Assembly: GCF_036226365.1 (NCBI RefSeq)
Contig: NZ_CP108462.1
Location: 7,038,501 to 7,102,500 of the forward strand
Direction of reading: 5' to 3'
From: Streptomyces sp. NBC_01262
GTDB lineage: Bacteria > Actinomycetota > Actinomycetes > Streptomycetales > Streptomycetaceae
DNA: 64,000 bases
Made by a program: the position numbers and the translations under genes. Below, piece by piece: positions 42,391 through 49,652 of the stretch (its first letter is position 1; every line of letters begins with the position of its first letter). The notes beneath the pieces are model-generated. The model searched no databases. It was given only the letters and a program-made list of their open reading frames with translations, and was not told the DNA's origin.

Positions 42391-43247
42391 CCGCGCACAC
42401 CGAGAACGAGATCGTCATCGACGCCCCGTTCACCTATGTCTGGACCCGTACCAACGACGTGGCCGCCTGGCCCGACCTCTTCAGCGAATACGCCGAGGCC
42501 GAGATCCTGAGCCACGAGGGCAGCACGGTCACCTTCCGGCTGGCCATGCACCCCGACGAGAAGGGCCGCGTCTGGTCCTGGGTCTCGGAGCGCACCACCG
42601 ACCTGGCCTCCCGCACGGTGCGCGCCCGCCGCGTGGAGACCGGCCCCTTCGAGTTCATGAACATCTTCTGGCAGTACGAGGAGCTGGGCCCCGAGCAGAC
42701 CCGGATGCGCTGGGTCCAGGACTTCCGGATGAAGCCCGACGCACCCGTGGACGACGAGGGCATGAGGCACCGCATCAACGGCAACTCCAAGGTGCAGCTC
42801 CAGCTCATCAAGGACCGCCTGGAGGCCCGCCGCACCCGCGCCGTCCACATCACCGACGTCAAGGCCGACAACCGGCGCGGCGGTGACCTGCGCACCCTGC
42901 TCACCCCCGGCTCGGTGGGCACCACCGACGGCTTCTGCGGCATGGTGCTGCTGGGCCCCGGCGAGGCCGTGGCCGAGCACTACCACCCGTACTCCCAGGA
43001 GTATCTGGTGGTCGTGGACGGCGAGTTGCGGATCGACCTCGACGGGGTGCCGCATGTCGTCCGCGCCGACGAGGCGCTGCTCGTCCCGCGCAATGTCCGG
43101 CACCGCGTGGTCAACGAGAACGGCGCCCCCGCCCGTGGGGTGTTCTTCCTCAGCCCGCTCGCGCCGCGCCCGGACCTCGGCCATGTGGACACCGAGACCA
43201 GGGAAGAGGCGGCGGCGAAGGTCGTACGCGAGCTGGTCGACCGGTGA
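42387..43247 (+). CDS. Polyketide aromatase/cyclase fused to a cupin
   Basis: 286 residues. Residues 1-150 are an SRPBCC-fold polyketide cyclase (IVIDAPFTYVWTRTNDVAAWPDLF opening, broken here as IVIDAPFTYV and AWPDLF; then FEFMNIFWQYEELG). Residues about 170-265 are a cupin with metal ligands in AEHYHPYSQEYLV and PRNVRHRV. In whiE-type spore-pigment clusters the cyclase and the cupin are separate genes; here they are one protein. The cyclase folds the chain; the cupin may oxidise, cyclise or dehydrate. Overlaps both neighbours by 4 bp, so the cassette is tightly coupled. Confidence 0.87.
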   Translation: MTAHTENEIVIDAPFTYVWTRTNDVAAWPDLFSEYAEAEILSHEGSTVTFRLAMHPDEKGRVWSWVSERTTDLASRTVRARRVETGPFEFMNIFWQYEELGPEQTRMRWVQDFRMKPDAPVDDEGMRHRINGNSKVQLQLIKDRLEARRTRAVHITDVKADNRRGGDLRTLLTPGSVGTTDGFCGMVLLGPGEAVAEHYHPYSQEYLVVVDGELRIDLDGVPHVVRADEALLVPRNVRHRVVNENGAPARGVFFLSPLAPRPDLGHVDTETREEAAAKVVRELVDR

Positions 43248-44518
43248 CACGCCGGGTCGTGGTCACGGGCGTCGGAGCGGTCGCGCCCGGGGGAGTGGGG
43301 CGCGAGGCGTTCTGGGCGCGGATCACCGGCGGGCGCCCGGCGATCCGCCGGATCACCCGCTTCGACCCCGCCGAGTACCGCTCGCGGATCGCCGCCGAGT
43401 GCGACTTCGACCCCGTCGCGGCCGGGCTGACCCCGCAGGAGATCCGGCGCAACGACCGCTTCGCCCAGTTCGCCCTGGCCGCCTCGGCCGAGGCGCTGGG
43501 CGACAGCGGTCTGCGCGTCGAGGAGGAGGACCCGGACCGGATCGGCGTCAGCCTCGGCACGGCGGTCGGCGCCACCGTCACCCTGGAGGACGAGTACGTC
43601 GTCGCCAGCGACGCCGGCCACCACTGGGAGGTCGACTCCGGCCACGGCATGCCCTTCCTCTACCGGGCCATGCACCCCTCCTCGGCCGCCAGCGAGATAT
43701 CGCTGCGTTACGGGCTGCACGGCCCCTGCGGAGTGGTCTCCACCGGCTGCACCTCCGGCATCGACGCCATCGGCTACGCCTTCCAGGCCATGCGGGACGG
43801 CGAGGCCGACATCATGATCGCCGGCGCCTCCGACGCGCCCATCTCCCCGATCACCGTGGCCTGCTTCGACGCCATCCGGGCCACCACCACCGGCGGCGAG
43901 GATCCCGCACAGGCCTCGACCCCCTTCGACCGGCAGCGCAGCGGCTTCGTCCTCGGCGAGGGCAGCGCCGTCCTGGTCCTGGAGGACCTCGGCCACGCCG
44001 TCGAGCGCGGGGCGCACATCTACTGCGAGGTGCGCGGCTACGACAACCGGGCCAACGCCTTCCACATGACCGGCCTGCGCCCCGACGGCTACGAGCTCGG
44101 CGAGGCCATCATCTCCGCGATGTGCGAGGCCGGGGTCCGCCCCGACCAGCTCGACTACATCAGCGCCCACGGCTCCGGCACCACACAGAACGACCGCCAC
44201 GAGACCGCCGCCTACAAGCGGGCCCTGGGCGAGCACGCCTACAAGGTGGCCATCAGCTCCATCAAGTCCGTCATCGGCCACTCCCTCGGCGCGATCGGCT
44301 CCCTGGAGATGGCCGCCTGCGCGCTCGCCGTCGACCGGGGCGTCATCCCGCCCACCGCCAACCTCGTCCACCCCGACCCCGAGTGCGACCTCGACTACAC
44401 CCCCGTCTTCGCCCGCGAACAGCAGGTGCGGCACGCCCTGTCGGTGGGCAGCGGCTTCGGCGGCTTCCAGTCGGCGATGGTCTTCTCGGCCGTGGACGCC
44501 CAGGAGGCCTCCGAATGA
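43244..44518 (+). CDS. Type II polyketide ketosynthase, KS-alpha
   Basis: 424 residues. Thiolase fold with the complete catalytic set: Cys169 (VSTGCTSG), His309 (ISAHGSGT), Lys341 and His346 (SSIKSVIGHSLG). It condenses malonyl-ACP units with the KS-beta partner. Stop overlaps the KS-beta start (ATGA). Start GTG 43244 overlaps the cyclase stop. Product length and identity cannot be given from KS-alpha alone. Confidence 0.92.
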   Translation: MTRRVVVTGVGAVAPGGVGREAFWARITGGRPAIRRITRFDPAEYRSRIAAECDFDPVAAGLTPQEIRRNDRFAQFALAASAEALGDSGLRVEEEDPDRIGVSLGTAVGATVTLEDEYVVASDAGHHWEVDSGHGMPFLYRAMHPSSAASEISLRYGLHGPCGVVSTGCTSGIDAIGYAFQAMRDGEADIMIAGASDAPISPITVACFDAIRATTTGGEDPAQASTPFDRQRSGFVLGEGSAVLVLEDLGHAVERGAHIYCEVRGYDNRANAFHMTGLRPDGYELGEAIISAMCEAGVRPDQLDYISAHGSGTTQNDRHETAAYKRALGEHAYKVAISSIKSVIGHSLGAIGSLEMAACALAVDRGVIPPTANLVHPDPECDLDYTPVFAREQQVRHALSVGSGFGGFQSAMVFSAVDAQEASE

Positions 44519-45753
44519 CGAACAGGGCAGTCCTCACCGGCGTCGGCGTCGTCGCCCCGACCGGCATCGGCACCGTGCCGTACTGGCGCTCCACCCTCGG
44601 GGGCCGCAGCGGCCTGCGCCGCTTGGTCCGCCCCGACGCGACCCGCTCGCCGATCTGTGTGGCCGGGGAGGTCAGCGGCTTCGAGCCCGCCGAGTGGATG
44701 ACCAACAAGCTGCGGGTCCAGACCGACCGCTGGAGCTGGTTCGCGATGGCGGCGGCCGAGATGGCGCTCGCCGACGCCGCCCTCAACCCCGCCGAGCAGC
44801 TGCCCTTCCAGCTCTCGGTGGTCACCGCCGGCGGCTCGGGCGGCAACGAGTTCGGCCAGAAGGAGGAGCAGGCCCTGTGGGCCGAGCACCCCAGCAAGGT
44901 CAGCGCCTACCAGTCGATCGCCTGGTTCTACGCCGCCAGCACCGGCCAGCTCTCCATCCGGCACAACCTCACCGGCGGCTGCGGCGTCGTCTCGGCGGAC
45001 GGCGCCGGCGGCCTCGACGCCCTCAAGCAGGCCTGGCGGCTGCTGCGCCGGGGCAGCAAGGCCGTCCTGGTCGGCGGCACCGAGGCCCCGCTGTCCCCGT
45101 TCGCCCTCACCTGCCAGGCCACATTGCATACCGTCTACCGTGGACAGGATCCCGGCCGCGCCTATCTGCCGTTCAGCCCGGACGCCGCCGGCTTCGTGCC
45201 CGGCGAGGGCGGCGCGCTGATGGTCCTGGAGGAGCGTTCGCACGCCGCTCTGCGCGGCGCCCGGATCTACGCCGAGCTGCTCGGCCACGCCGCCACGCAC
45301 GACGCCCACCACCACACCGACCCCGCCCCTGACGGCGTCCAGCTCGCGAAGGCGATCACCGCCGCCCTGGACCGGGCCGGCCGGGACCCGGACGACGTGG
45401 ACGTGGTGTTCGCCGACGGCGCCGGCGACCCGGCCGGCGACGCGGCCGAGGCGGCGGCCCTGCGGAAGGTCTTCGGCCCCCGGCTGGACGAGTTGCCGGT
45501 CACCATCCCCAAGTCGGCGGTCGGCCGGCTGACCTCCGGGGCCGGCGCCCTCGATGTGGCGGCGGCCGCGCTCGCCCTGCGCTCCGGCGTCGTCCCCCCG
45601 ACGGCCGGGGGCGACGCGGACGCGACCCGGGAGCGGTACGGGATTCGGCTGGTCACCCGGCGGGAGCGGTCCGACCGGCTGCGTACGGCGCTGGTGGTGG
45701 CCCGGGGGACGGGCGGCTTCAACAGCGCGGTCGTACTGGGCGCATTCGTATAA
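44515..45753 (+). CDS. Type II polyketide KS-beta / chain length factor, atypical
   Basis: 412 residues from ATG 44515 (the longer in-frame extension is an artefact). Thiolase fold without active-site Cys, as expected for KS-beta. At the Cys position the usual CLF motif AEQAGG is here SADGAGG: Gly163 stands where the decarboxylating Gln is normally found. The partner KS residues are also lost (VFADGAGD for SAHGSG). This KS-beta may not be able to make the acetyl primer by malonyl decarboxylation, so a different starter is possible. It ends the cassette; no ketoreductase, oxygenase or transferase follows. Confidence 0.88.
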   Translation: MTNRAVLTGVGVVAPTGIGTVPYWRSTLGGRSGLRRLVRPDATRSPICVAGEVSGFEPAEWMTNKLRVQTDRWSWFAMAAAEMALADAALNPAEQLPFQLSVVTAGGSGGNEFGQKEEQALWAEHPSKVSAYQSIAWFYAASTGQLSIRHNLTGGCGVVSADGAGGLDALKQAWRLLRRGSKAVLVGGTEAPLSPFALTCQATLHTVYRGQDPGRAYLPFSPDAAGFVPGEGGALMVLEERSHAALRGARIYAELLGHAATHDAHHHTDPAPDGVQLAKAITAALDRAGRDPDDVDVVFADGAGDPAGDAAEAAALRKVFGPRLDELPVTIPKSAVGRLTSGAGALDVAAAALALRSGVVPPTAGGDADATRERYGIRLVTRRERSDRLRTALVVARGTGGFNSAVVLGAFV

Positions 45754-45806
45754 GACGGGTTATATCCAGCCAGAGGGTGAAAGAACAGGTTTCATGCATT
45801 GATAAC

Positions 45807-45834
45807 CGTCACGTCCTGTCCTCTGTCGCGTTTC
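45807..45834 (+). promoter_or_regulatory. Sigma-BldN-like promoter upstream of rodlin-like gene
   Basis: CGTCAC, 16-bp spacer, CGTTTC, resembling the published sigma-BldN consensus CGTAAC-N16-CGTTGA, about 57 bp upstream of ATG 45891. Confidence 0.45.
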
Positions 45835-45890
45835 ACCTGGTGTCGGCGTCCGGAGCTGACGCCGTCGAACCTCAGAGGAGAAATAAACCC

Positions 45891-46193
45891 ATGCTGAAGA
45901 AGGCTCTCGCCTGCGCTTCGCTCGCCGTCGCCGCCACCGGTGCCGCGGGCGCCATCGCCCCGGCCGCCATGGCCTCCGACACCTCCGGTGGCAGCTACTC
46001 GCAGAACACCAACCTGGTGCCGCACCCCTGCATCGACGTGAAGAACGTCCTCAACGGCATCGGCGCCGCAGGTGTCCAGGTCCCGGTCCTCAACAGCTTC
46101 GAGGGCCAGGAGTGCAACGAGAAGTCCAAGATCAACGGCGACCACAAGGGCCCGCTGTCGGACTTCATCGACGCCGGCGCGTACCAGCACTGA
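45891..46193 (+). CDS. Rodlin-like secreted protein (copy 1)
   Basis: 100 residues. Signal peptide (KKALACASLAVAATGAAGA) cleaved after AMA (about 30). The mature part has two cysteines with rodlin-like context: PHPCIDVKN and GQECNEKS, separated by a small-residue hydrophobic stretch GIGAAGVQVPVLNSF. The C-terminus DHKGPLSDFIDAGAYQH is shared almost exactly with the copy at 46322. Rodlins line chaplin fibrils into rodlets on aerial hyphae and spores. GAGGAG lies upstream. Convergent with copy 2 across a strong hairpin. Exact family name is by layout and neighbourhood; a distinct chaplin-associated family is possible. Confidence 0.78.
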   Translation: MLKKALACASLAVAATGAAGAIAPAAMASDTSGGSYSQNTNLVPHPCIDVKNVLNGIGAAGVQVPVLNSFEGQECNEKSKINGDHKGPLSDFIDAGAYQH

Positions 46194-46203
46194 CGAAGGT
46201 CAC

Positions 46204-46242
46204 AGCCCGGTTCCCCACGGTTCCTCCGTGGGGAACCGGGCT
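46204..46242. terminator. Strong bidirectional terminator between the rodlin-like pair
   Basis: Perfect 17-bp stem AGCCCGGTTCCCCACGG / CCGTGGGGAACCGGGCT with a 5-nt loop, then TTTCG. It separates convergent paralogues. Confidence 0.9.
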
Positions 46243-46321
46243 TTTCGCTGTCTTGTCGTACGCGCACAGGACGGTGGCCGCCCCGCTGCTGCGGGACGGC
46301 CACCGAGAAGGATCTGCTCGC

Positions 46322-46624
46322 TCAGTGCTGGTAGGCGCCGATGTCGGCGAAGTCGGAGAGGGGACCCTTGTGGTCACCGTTGATCTTCGACTTCTCGTTG
46401 CACTGCTGGCCCTCGAAGCTGTTGGCGATCGGCACCTGGGCGCCGATGAGGCCGATGCCGTTGGCGATGTTCTTGGCGTCGACGCACAGGTGCGGCAGGA
46501 CGTTGACGTTCTGCGAGTAGTCGCCGCCGGAGGTGTCCGAGGCCATGGCGGCCGGTGCCATGGCCATCGCCGCACCGGCACCGGCGACGGCGAGGGCGGC
46601 TACGGCGAGGGTCTTCTTCAGCAT
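46322..46624 (-). CDS. Rodlin-like secreted protein (copy 2)
   Basis: 100 residues from ATG 46624 (an in-frame extension to 47839 is spurious). Signal peptide (KKTLAVAALAVAGAGAAMA) ends AMA. Mature sequence closely matches copy 1: DTSGGDYSQNVN, PHLCVDAKN, GQQCNEKS, DHKGPLSDFADIGAYQH. It follows the chaplin at 46657 on the minus strand with 32 bp between, so both may come from the chaplin's BldN-like promoter. The two copies arose by inverted duplication. Confidence 0.78.
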   Translation of the reverse strand: MLKKTLAVAALAVAGAGAAMAMAPAAMASDTSGGDYSQNVNVLPHLCVDAKNIANGIGLIGAQVPIANSFEGQQCNEKSKINGDHKGPLSDFADIGAYQH

Positions 46625-46656
46625 GGGGTGTTGCTCCTGGGGTGTTGAAGTGGGGG

Positions 46657-46914
46657 TCAGGCGTTGACGCAGGTGTTGCCGATGGCCGGGTTCAGCAGCG
46701 CGATGATGTTGACGGAGTTGCCGCAGACGTTGACCGGGATGTCGAGCGGGACCTGGATGACATTGCCGCTGACGACACCCGGGGAGCCGGCGGCAATCGC
46801 ATCGGCCGAAGAGCCGTGGCCGTGGCCGTCGTGGGCGACGGCTCCGCCGGCGGTGCCGAGAACGGCGGCACCCGCGGCGACGGTCAGCACTGCGGCCTTC
46901 GAGAGACGCTTCAC
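46657..46914 (-). CDS. Short chaplin (A)
   Basis: 85 residues from GTG 46914 (AAGGAAG upstream). Signal peptide ends AVA (about 26). After a His/Gly-rich linker, one chaplin domain: GSPGVVSGNVIQVPLDIP, VNVCGNSVNIIALLNPAIG, NTCVNA, with the two conserved Cys. Short chaplins assemble into amyloid fibrils that make aerial hyphae hydrophobic. It heads a likely operon with the rodlin-like copy 2. A sigma-BldN-like promoter is upstream. Confidence 0.92.
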   Translation of the reverse strand: MKRLSKAAVLTVAAGAAVLGTAGGAVAHDGHGHGSSADAIAAGSPGVVSGNVIQVPLDIPVNVCGNSVNIIALLNPAIGNTCVNA

Positions 46915-46946
46915 AAGGTCTTCCTTTCGTAGATCGATCGGTCTGG

Positions 46947-46974
46947 ACAACGAGAGGCGTATACGACGGATGCG
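46947..46974 (-). promoter_or_regulatory. Sigma-BldN-like promoter of chaplin A
   Basis: Minus strand CGCATC (46974-46969), 16-bp spacer, CGTTGT (46952-46947), 33 bp upstream of the GTG. Same elements and spacing as the other two chaplins. Confidence 0.6.
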
Positions 46975-47029
46975 AAGCTTCACCCGGTTGGCCCTGGTAC
47001 CCCGGGCGGTTCGTGTCGTTGGGGAATTC

Positions 47030-47398
47030 ATGAACATCTCCAAGGGAGCGAGCGCGGTCCTTCTCGCGATGTGCGCGGGAGCCGCGTCGGCCACCGGCGC
47101 GACGCCGGCGGCGGCGGCCGACGGGGACCTGCCGAGCAGCGTCGTCGCCGACTCGAAGACGGTCATCAAGGCCCTGCCGCCCCAGGTGCGTACGGTCCCC
47201 GGGCAGATCAGGGACACCGTGCTGCCACCTCAGCCGCCGTTGAACCTGCCGCCGCTGGGCGGCAAAGCGGGGGACCAGCGGCTCGACTTCGGGCCGTTCG
47301 GCATTCTGTCGGCCAATCAGACGAAGCCGGGCGAGCTCGCACGGCATGCGGTGGCCGGGGCGCTGAACAAGATGGCGGCGGTCACCGAATCCGAATAG
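47030..47398 (+). CDS. Secreted protein of unknown function in the chaplin cluster
   Basis: 122 residues from ATG 47030. Signal peptide (KGASAVLLAMCAGAASATG) ends near AAAA (about 30). Mature part is Pro/Val-rich (VIKALPPQVRTVPGQIRD, VLPPQPPLNLPPLGG) with an amphipathic helix near the end (ARHAVAGALNKMAA). No cysteine in the mature part. Divergent from chaplin A and convergent with chaplin B. Position and secretion suggest a role in the aerial surface layer; no family recognised. Confidence 0.7.
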   Translation: MNISKGASAVLLAMCAGAASATGATPAAAADGDLPSSVVADSKTVIKALPPQVRTVPGQIRDTVLPPQPPLNLPPLGGKAGDQRLDFGPFGILSANQTKPGELARHAVAGALNKMAAVTESE

Positions 47399-47414
47399 GA
47401 CGCCGGGCAACGCC

Positions 47415-47451
47415 GGAGGCCGCCGGGGAGCGATGCGCCCCGGCGGCCTCC
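47415..47451. terminator. Bidirectional hairpin terminator
   Basis: Perfect 14-bp stem GGAGGCCGCCGGGG / CCCCGGCGGCCTCC with a 9-nt loop between the 122-residue protein gene and chaplin B. Confidence 0.85.
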
Positions 47452-47466
47452 GTGCGTGCGGGCTGC

Positions 47467-47754
47467 TTACTTGTCGTGGTGCTTGCCGCTGCTGTTGACG
47501 CAGACGTTTCCGGTGGCCGGGTTCAGCAGGTGGATGAGGCCGATGCTGTTGCCGCAGACGTTGATCGGCACGTCCACCGGCACCTGGATGACGTTGCCGC
47601 TGAGGACGCCCGGGGAGCCGACCGCCTTGGCGTCGGCCGACGCTCCGCCGCGGTGGCCGTCGTGGCCGTCGTGGGCCATGGCTCCGCCGGCGGTGCCGAG
47701 GACCGCGGCACCGGCCGCGACGGTCAGTGCCAGGGCCTGGGTGAGACGCTTCAC
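47467..47754 (-). CDS. Short chaplin (B)
   Basis: 95 residues from GTG 47754. Signal peptide ends AMA (about 27). A His-rich linker HDGHDGHRGG precedes the chaplin domain GSPGVLSGNVIQVPVDVP, INVCGNSIGLIHLLNPATG, NVCVNS, ending in KHHDK. The His-rich ends could bind metals. Divergent from the subtilisin-like gene at 47928. A sigma-BldN-like promoter is upstream. Confidence 0.92.
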   Translation of the reverse strand: MKRLTQALALTVAAGAAVLGTAGGAMAHDGHDGHRGGASADAKAVGSPGVLSGNVIQVPVDVPINVCGNSIGLIHLLNPATGNVCVNSSGKHHDK

Positions 47755-47796
47755 TAGTCGTTCCTCTCGTTGATCGTGATCGGGGGATCGTGCTGG

Positions 47797-47824
47797 TCAA
47801 CGACGGCTTTACGGCCCGGATGCG
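47797..47824 (-). promoter_or_regulatory. Sigma-BldN-like promoter of chaplin B
   Basis: Minus strand CGCATC (47824-47819), 16-bp spacer, CGTTGA (47802-47797; exact match to the sigma-BldN -10 consensus), 43 bp upstream of the GTG. Confidence 0.65.
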
Positions 47825-47927
47825 CCGCGTCACCCGCATGGCCCCCGGGGCCGCGCCGTCCGGAGTAGCTCCTGATACCCAGAATCTGGGGGGTGATCAG
47901 ATACCGCCCGGACAAGGAGCCTTACGT

Positions 47928-49169
47928 ATGCGTGTGTCCCCGAGATGGGCGGCCGCCGCCGCTCTGATGACCGTCACAGCCCTCTCGCCGGCCGCCGCGT
48001 CGGCCGATCCCGCGCCCGTCGCTGATGCCGCCGGCCAGTACATCGTCACCATGAACGCCGGCACGGCCCCGGACGCGCTGCTCAAGCAGCTCGGCGTCAA
48101 GCCGCTGTACGTGTACGAGCACGCTCTGCCGGGCTTCGCCGCCCGGCTCACCGCCGCCCAGGTCGCGCAGGTGCGTGCCGACCCGCGCGTCGACGAGGTG
48201 GAGCGGGACTCGGTGGTCGCCATCCCGGAGGTGGAGGACGCCCCGTCCGACAACGACCTGGAGCCGCCCGACCCGCCCGACGTCGCCCCGCAGGCGGCAC
48301 CGGCAGCGGCGCCCGCCGCAGCGCCCGCGGTGAAGCAGCGGATGGGCGGCTTCGTGCCCTGGGGGCTGTCCCGGATCAACCAGCGGACCATGGGCGGCAC
48401 CGGATACTCCGTCAAGGCCACCGGCGCCAAGGTGACGGCGTACATCATCGACAGCGGCATCGAGTACACGCACCCGGACTTCGGGGGGCGGGCCGTGCCC
48501 GGCTTCGACGCGATCCATGACGGCCATGGCGGCGCCGACTGCAACGGCCACGGCACGCATGTGGCGGGCGTCGTCGGCGGCGGCTACACCGGGGTGGCCC
48601 GCAAGACGCGGCTGGTGTCGGTGCGGGTGTTCCCCTGCTCGTCGCGCACGACGGACTCGGCGGTCATCGCCGGGATCGACTGGGTGGCCGGCCATGCGAG
48701 CAAGCCCGCGGTGGCCAATCTGTCGGTGTCCGGACGCTGGTCGCCGGCCGCCAATCGAGCGGTCGAGGGCCTGGCGAAGGCCGGGGTCTTCCCCGTCGTC
48801 GCGGCGGGCAACGACAATGTGAACGCCTGCTTCGTGTCCCCGGCCAGTTCGCCGGGAGCCTTCTCCGTCGGGGCCATCGACGAGACCGACCGCCGGTCGT
48901 GGTTCAGCAACTGGGGCCCCTGCGTGGACATCCACGCGCCGGGCCAGGACATCCTGTCCTCGTACCTCAACGGCACGTTCCGCAACATGGACGGCACCGC
49001 GATGGCCGCCCCGCACGTCACCGGGATCGCCGCGCTCTACAAGGACACCTACGGCGACGCGGACTTCGCCACCCTGTCGAAGTGGCTCTCGGGCAACGCG
49101 ACCCGCAACGTCCCGATCGACGGGGGGTACGGCACGGCACGGCTGTTCGCCTACACGAACGGGCTGTGA
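47928..49169 (+). CDS. Subtilisin-family secreted protein with catalytic Ser replaced by Ala
   Basis: 413 residues from ATG 47928 (AAGGAG upstream). Signal peptide ends near ASA (about 26). An I9-type prodomain (about 36-100, YIVTMNAGTAPDALLKQLGV) and Pro/Ala linker precede the S8 domain. Catalytic Asp175 (IIDSGIEYTH), His208 (NGHGTHVAG) and oxyanion Asn295 (AAGNDN) are intact. The serine motif GTSMAxP reads GTAMAAP: Ala358, codon GCG against the TCG needed for Ser, one base away. The fold should form but peptide hydrolysis by the usual mechanism should not. It lies among chaplins and is divergent from chaplin B. Confidence 0.92.
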   Translation: MRVSPRWAAAAALMTVTALSPAAASADPAPVADAAGQYIVTMNAGTAPDALLKQLGVKPLYVYEHALPGFAARLTAAQVAQVRADPRVDEVERDSVVAIPEVEDAPSDNDLEPPDPPDVAPQAAPAAAPAAAPAVKQRMGGFVPWGLSRINQRTMGGTGYSVKATGAKVTAYIIDSGIEYTHPDFGGRAVPGFDAIHDGHGGADCNGHGTHVAGVVGGGYTGVARKTRLVSVRVFPCSSRTTDSAVIAGIDWVAGHASKPAVANLSVSGRWSPAANRAVEGLAKAGVFPVVAAGNDNVNACFVSPASSPGAFSVGAIDETDRRSWFSNWGPCVDIHAPGQDILSSYLNGTFRNMDGTAMAAPHVTGIAALYKDTYGDADFATLSKWLSGNATRNVPIDGGYGTARLFAYTNGL

Positions 49170-49204
49170 CATGCGGCTGTGAGCAGAGGGCGGTGAACAT
49201 GCCG

Positions 49205-49240
49205 AAGGCCGCCGGGGAGAGGACCCTCTCCGGCGGCCTT
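49205..49240. terminator. Bidirectional hairpin terminator
   Basis: Stem AAGGCCGCCGG(GG)AGAG / CTCTCCGGCGGCCTT with a two-base bulge, between the convergent subtilisin-like and chaplin C genes. Confidence 0.8.
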
Positions 49241-49253
49241 GCGGTGTTCGGGC

Positions 49254-49514
49254 TCAGTGCCCGTGGTGCTTGCCGTCCGCGTTGACGCAGGTGTTGCCGA
49301 TCGCCGGGTTGAGCAGGGCGATGATGTTGACGGTGTTGCCGCACAGGTTGACCGGCACGTGCACCGGGACCTGGATGACGTTGCCGCTGAGCACGCCGGG
49401 GGAGCCGACCGCGGCCGCGCCCGCGTTGGCGTCGGCCAGGGCTCCGCCCGCGGAGCCGACGACGGCCGCGCCGGCGGCAGCGGTCAGGACGGCGGCCTTG
49501 GAGATACGGTTCAC
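49254..49514 (-). CDS. Short chaplin (C)
   Basis: 86 residues from GTG 49514. Signal peptide ends ALA (about 27), domain GSPGVLSGNVIQVPVHVP, VNLCGNTVNIIALLNPAIG, NTCVNA, then GKHHGH. Almost the classical ChpE-H type. Convergent with the subtilisin-like gene. A sigma-BldN-like promoter is upstream at 49552-49579. Confidence 0.93.
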   Translation of the reverse strand: MNRISKAAVLTAAAGAAVVGSAGGALADANAGAAAVGSPGVLSGNVIQVPVHVPVNLCGNTVNIIALLNPAIGNTCVNADGKHHGH

Positions 49515-49551
49515 GATCGTGCCTTTCGTTGATCAACGTAGGGGACCCTGA

Positions 49552-49579
49552 ACAACGACCGGGGTGTACCCCGGATGCG
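49552..49579 (-). promoter_or_regulatory. Sigma-BldN-like promoter of chaplin C
   Basis: Minus strand CGCATC (49579-49574), 16-bp spacer which is itself a palindrome (CGGGGTACACCCCGG), CGTTGT (49557-49552), 38 bp upstream of the GTG. Confidence 0.6.
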
Positions 49580-49652
49580 CCCGCCCGGCAGGTGTCACCC
49601 GAATAGTCCTTGTGACGTGCCGTCACCCGTCCTGTATGTGACGGTGAGTCAC

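Noticed and set aside
42883..44514. In-frame N-terminal extension of KS-beta
   Set aside because: It overlaps the KS-alpha gene in another frame; the ATG at 44515 with 4-bp overlap gives normal KS-beta length.
46625..47839. In-frame N-terminal extension of rodlin-like copy 2
   Set aside because: It crosses the chaplin and 122-residue genes; the ATG at 46624 begins a proper signal peptide.
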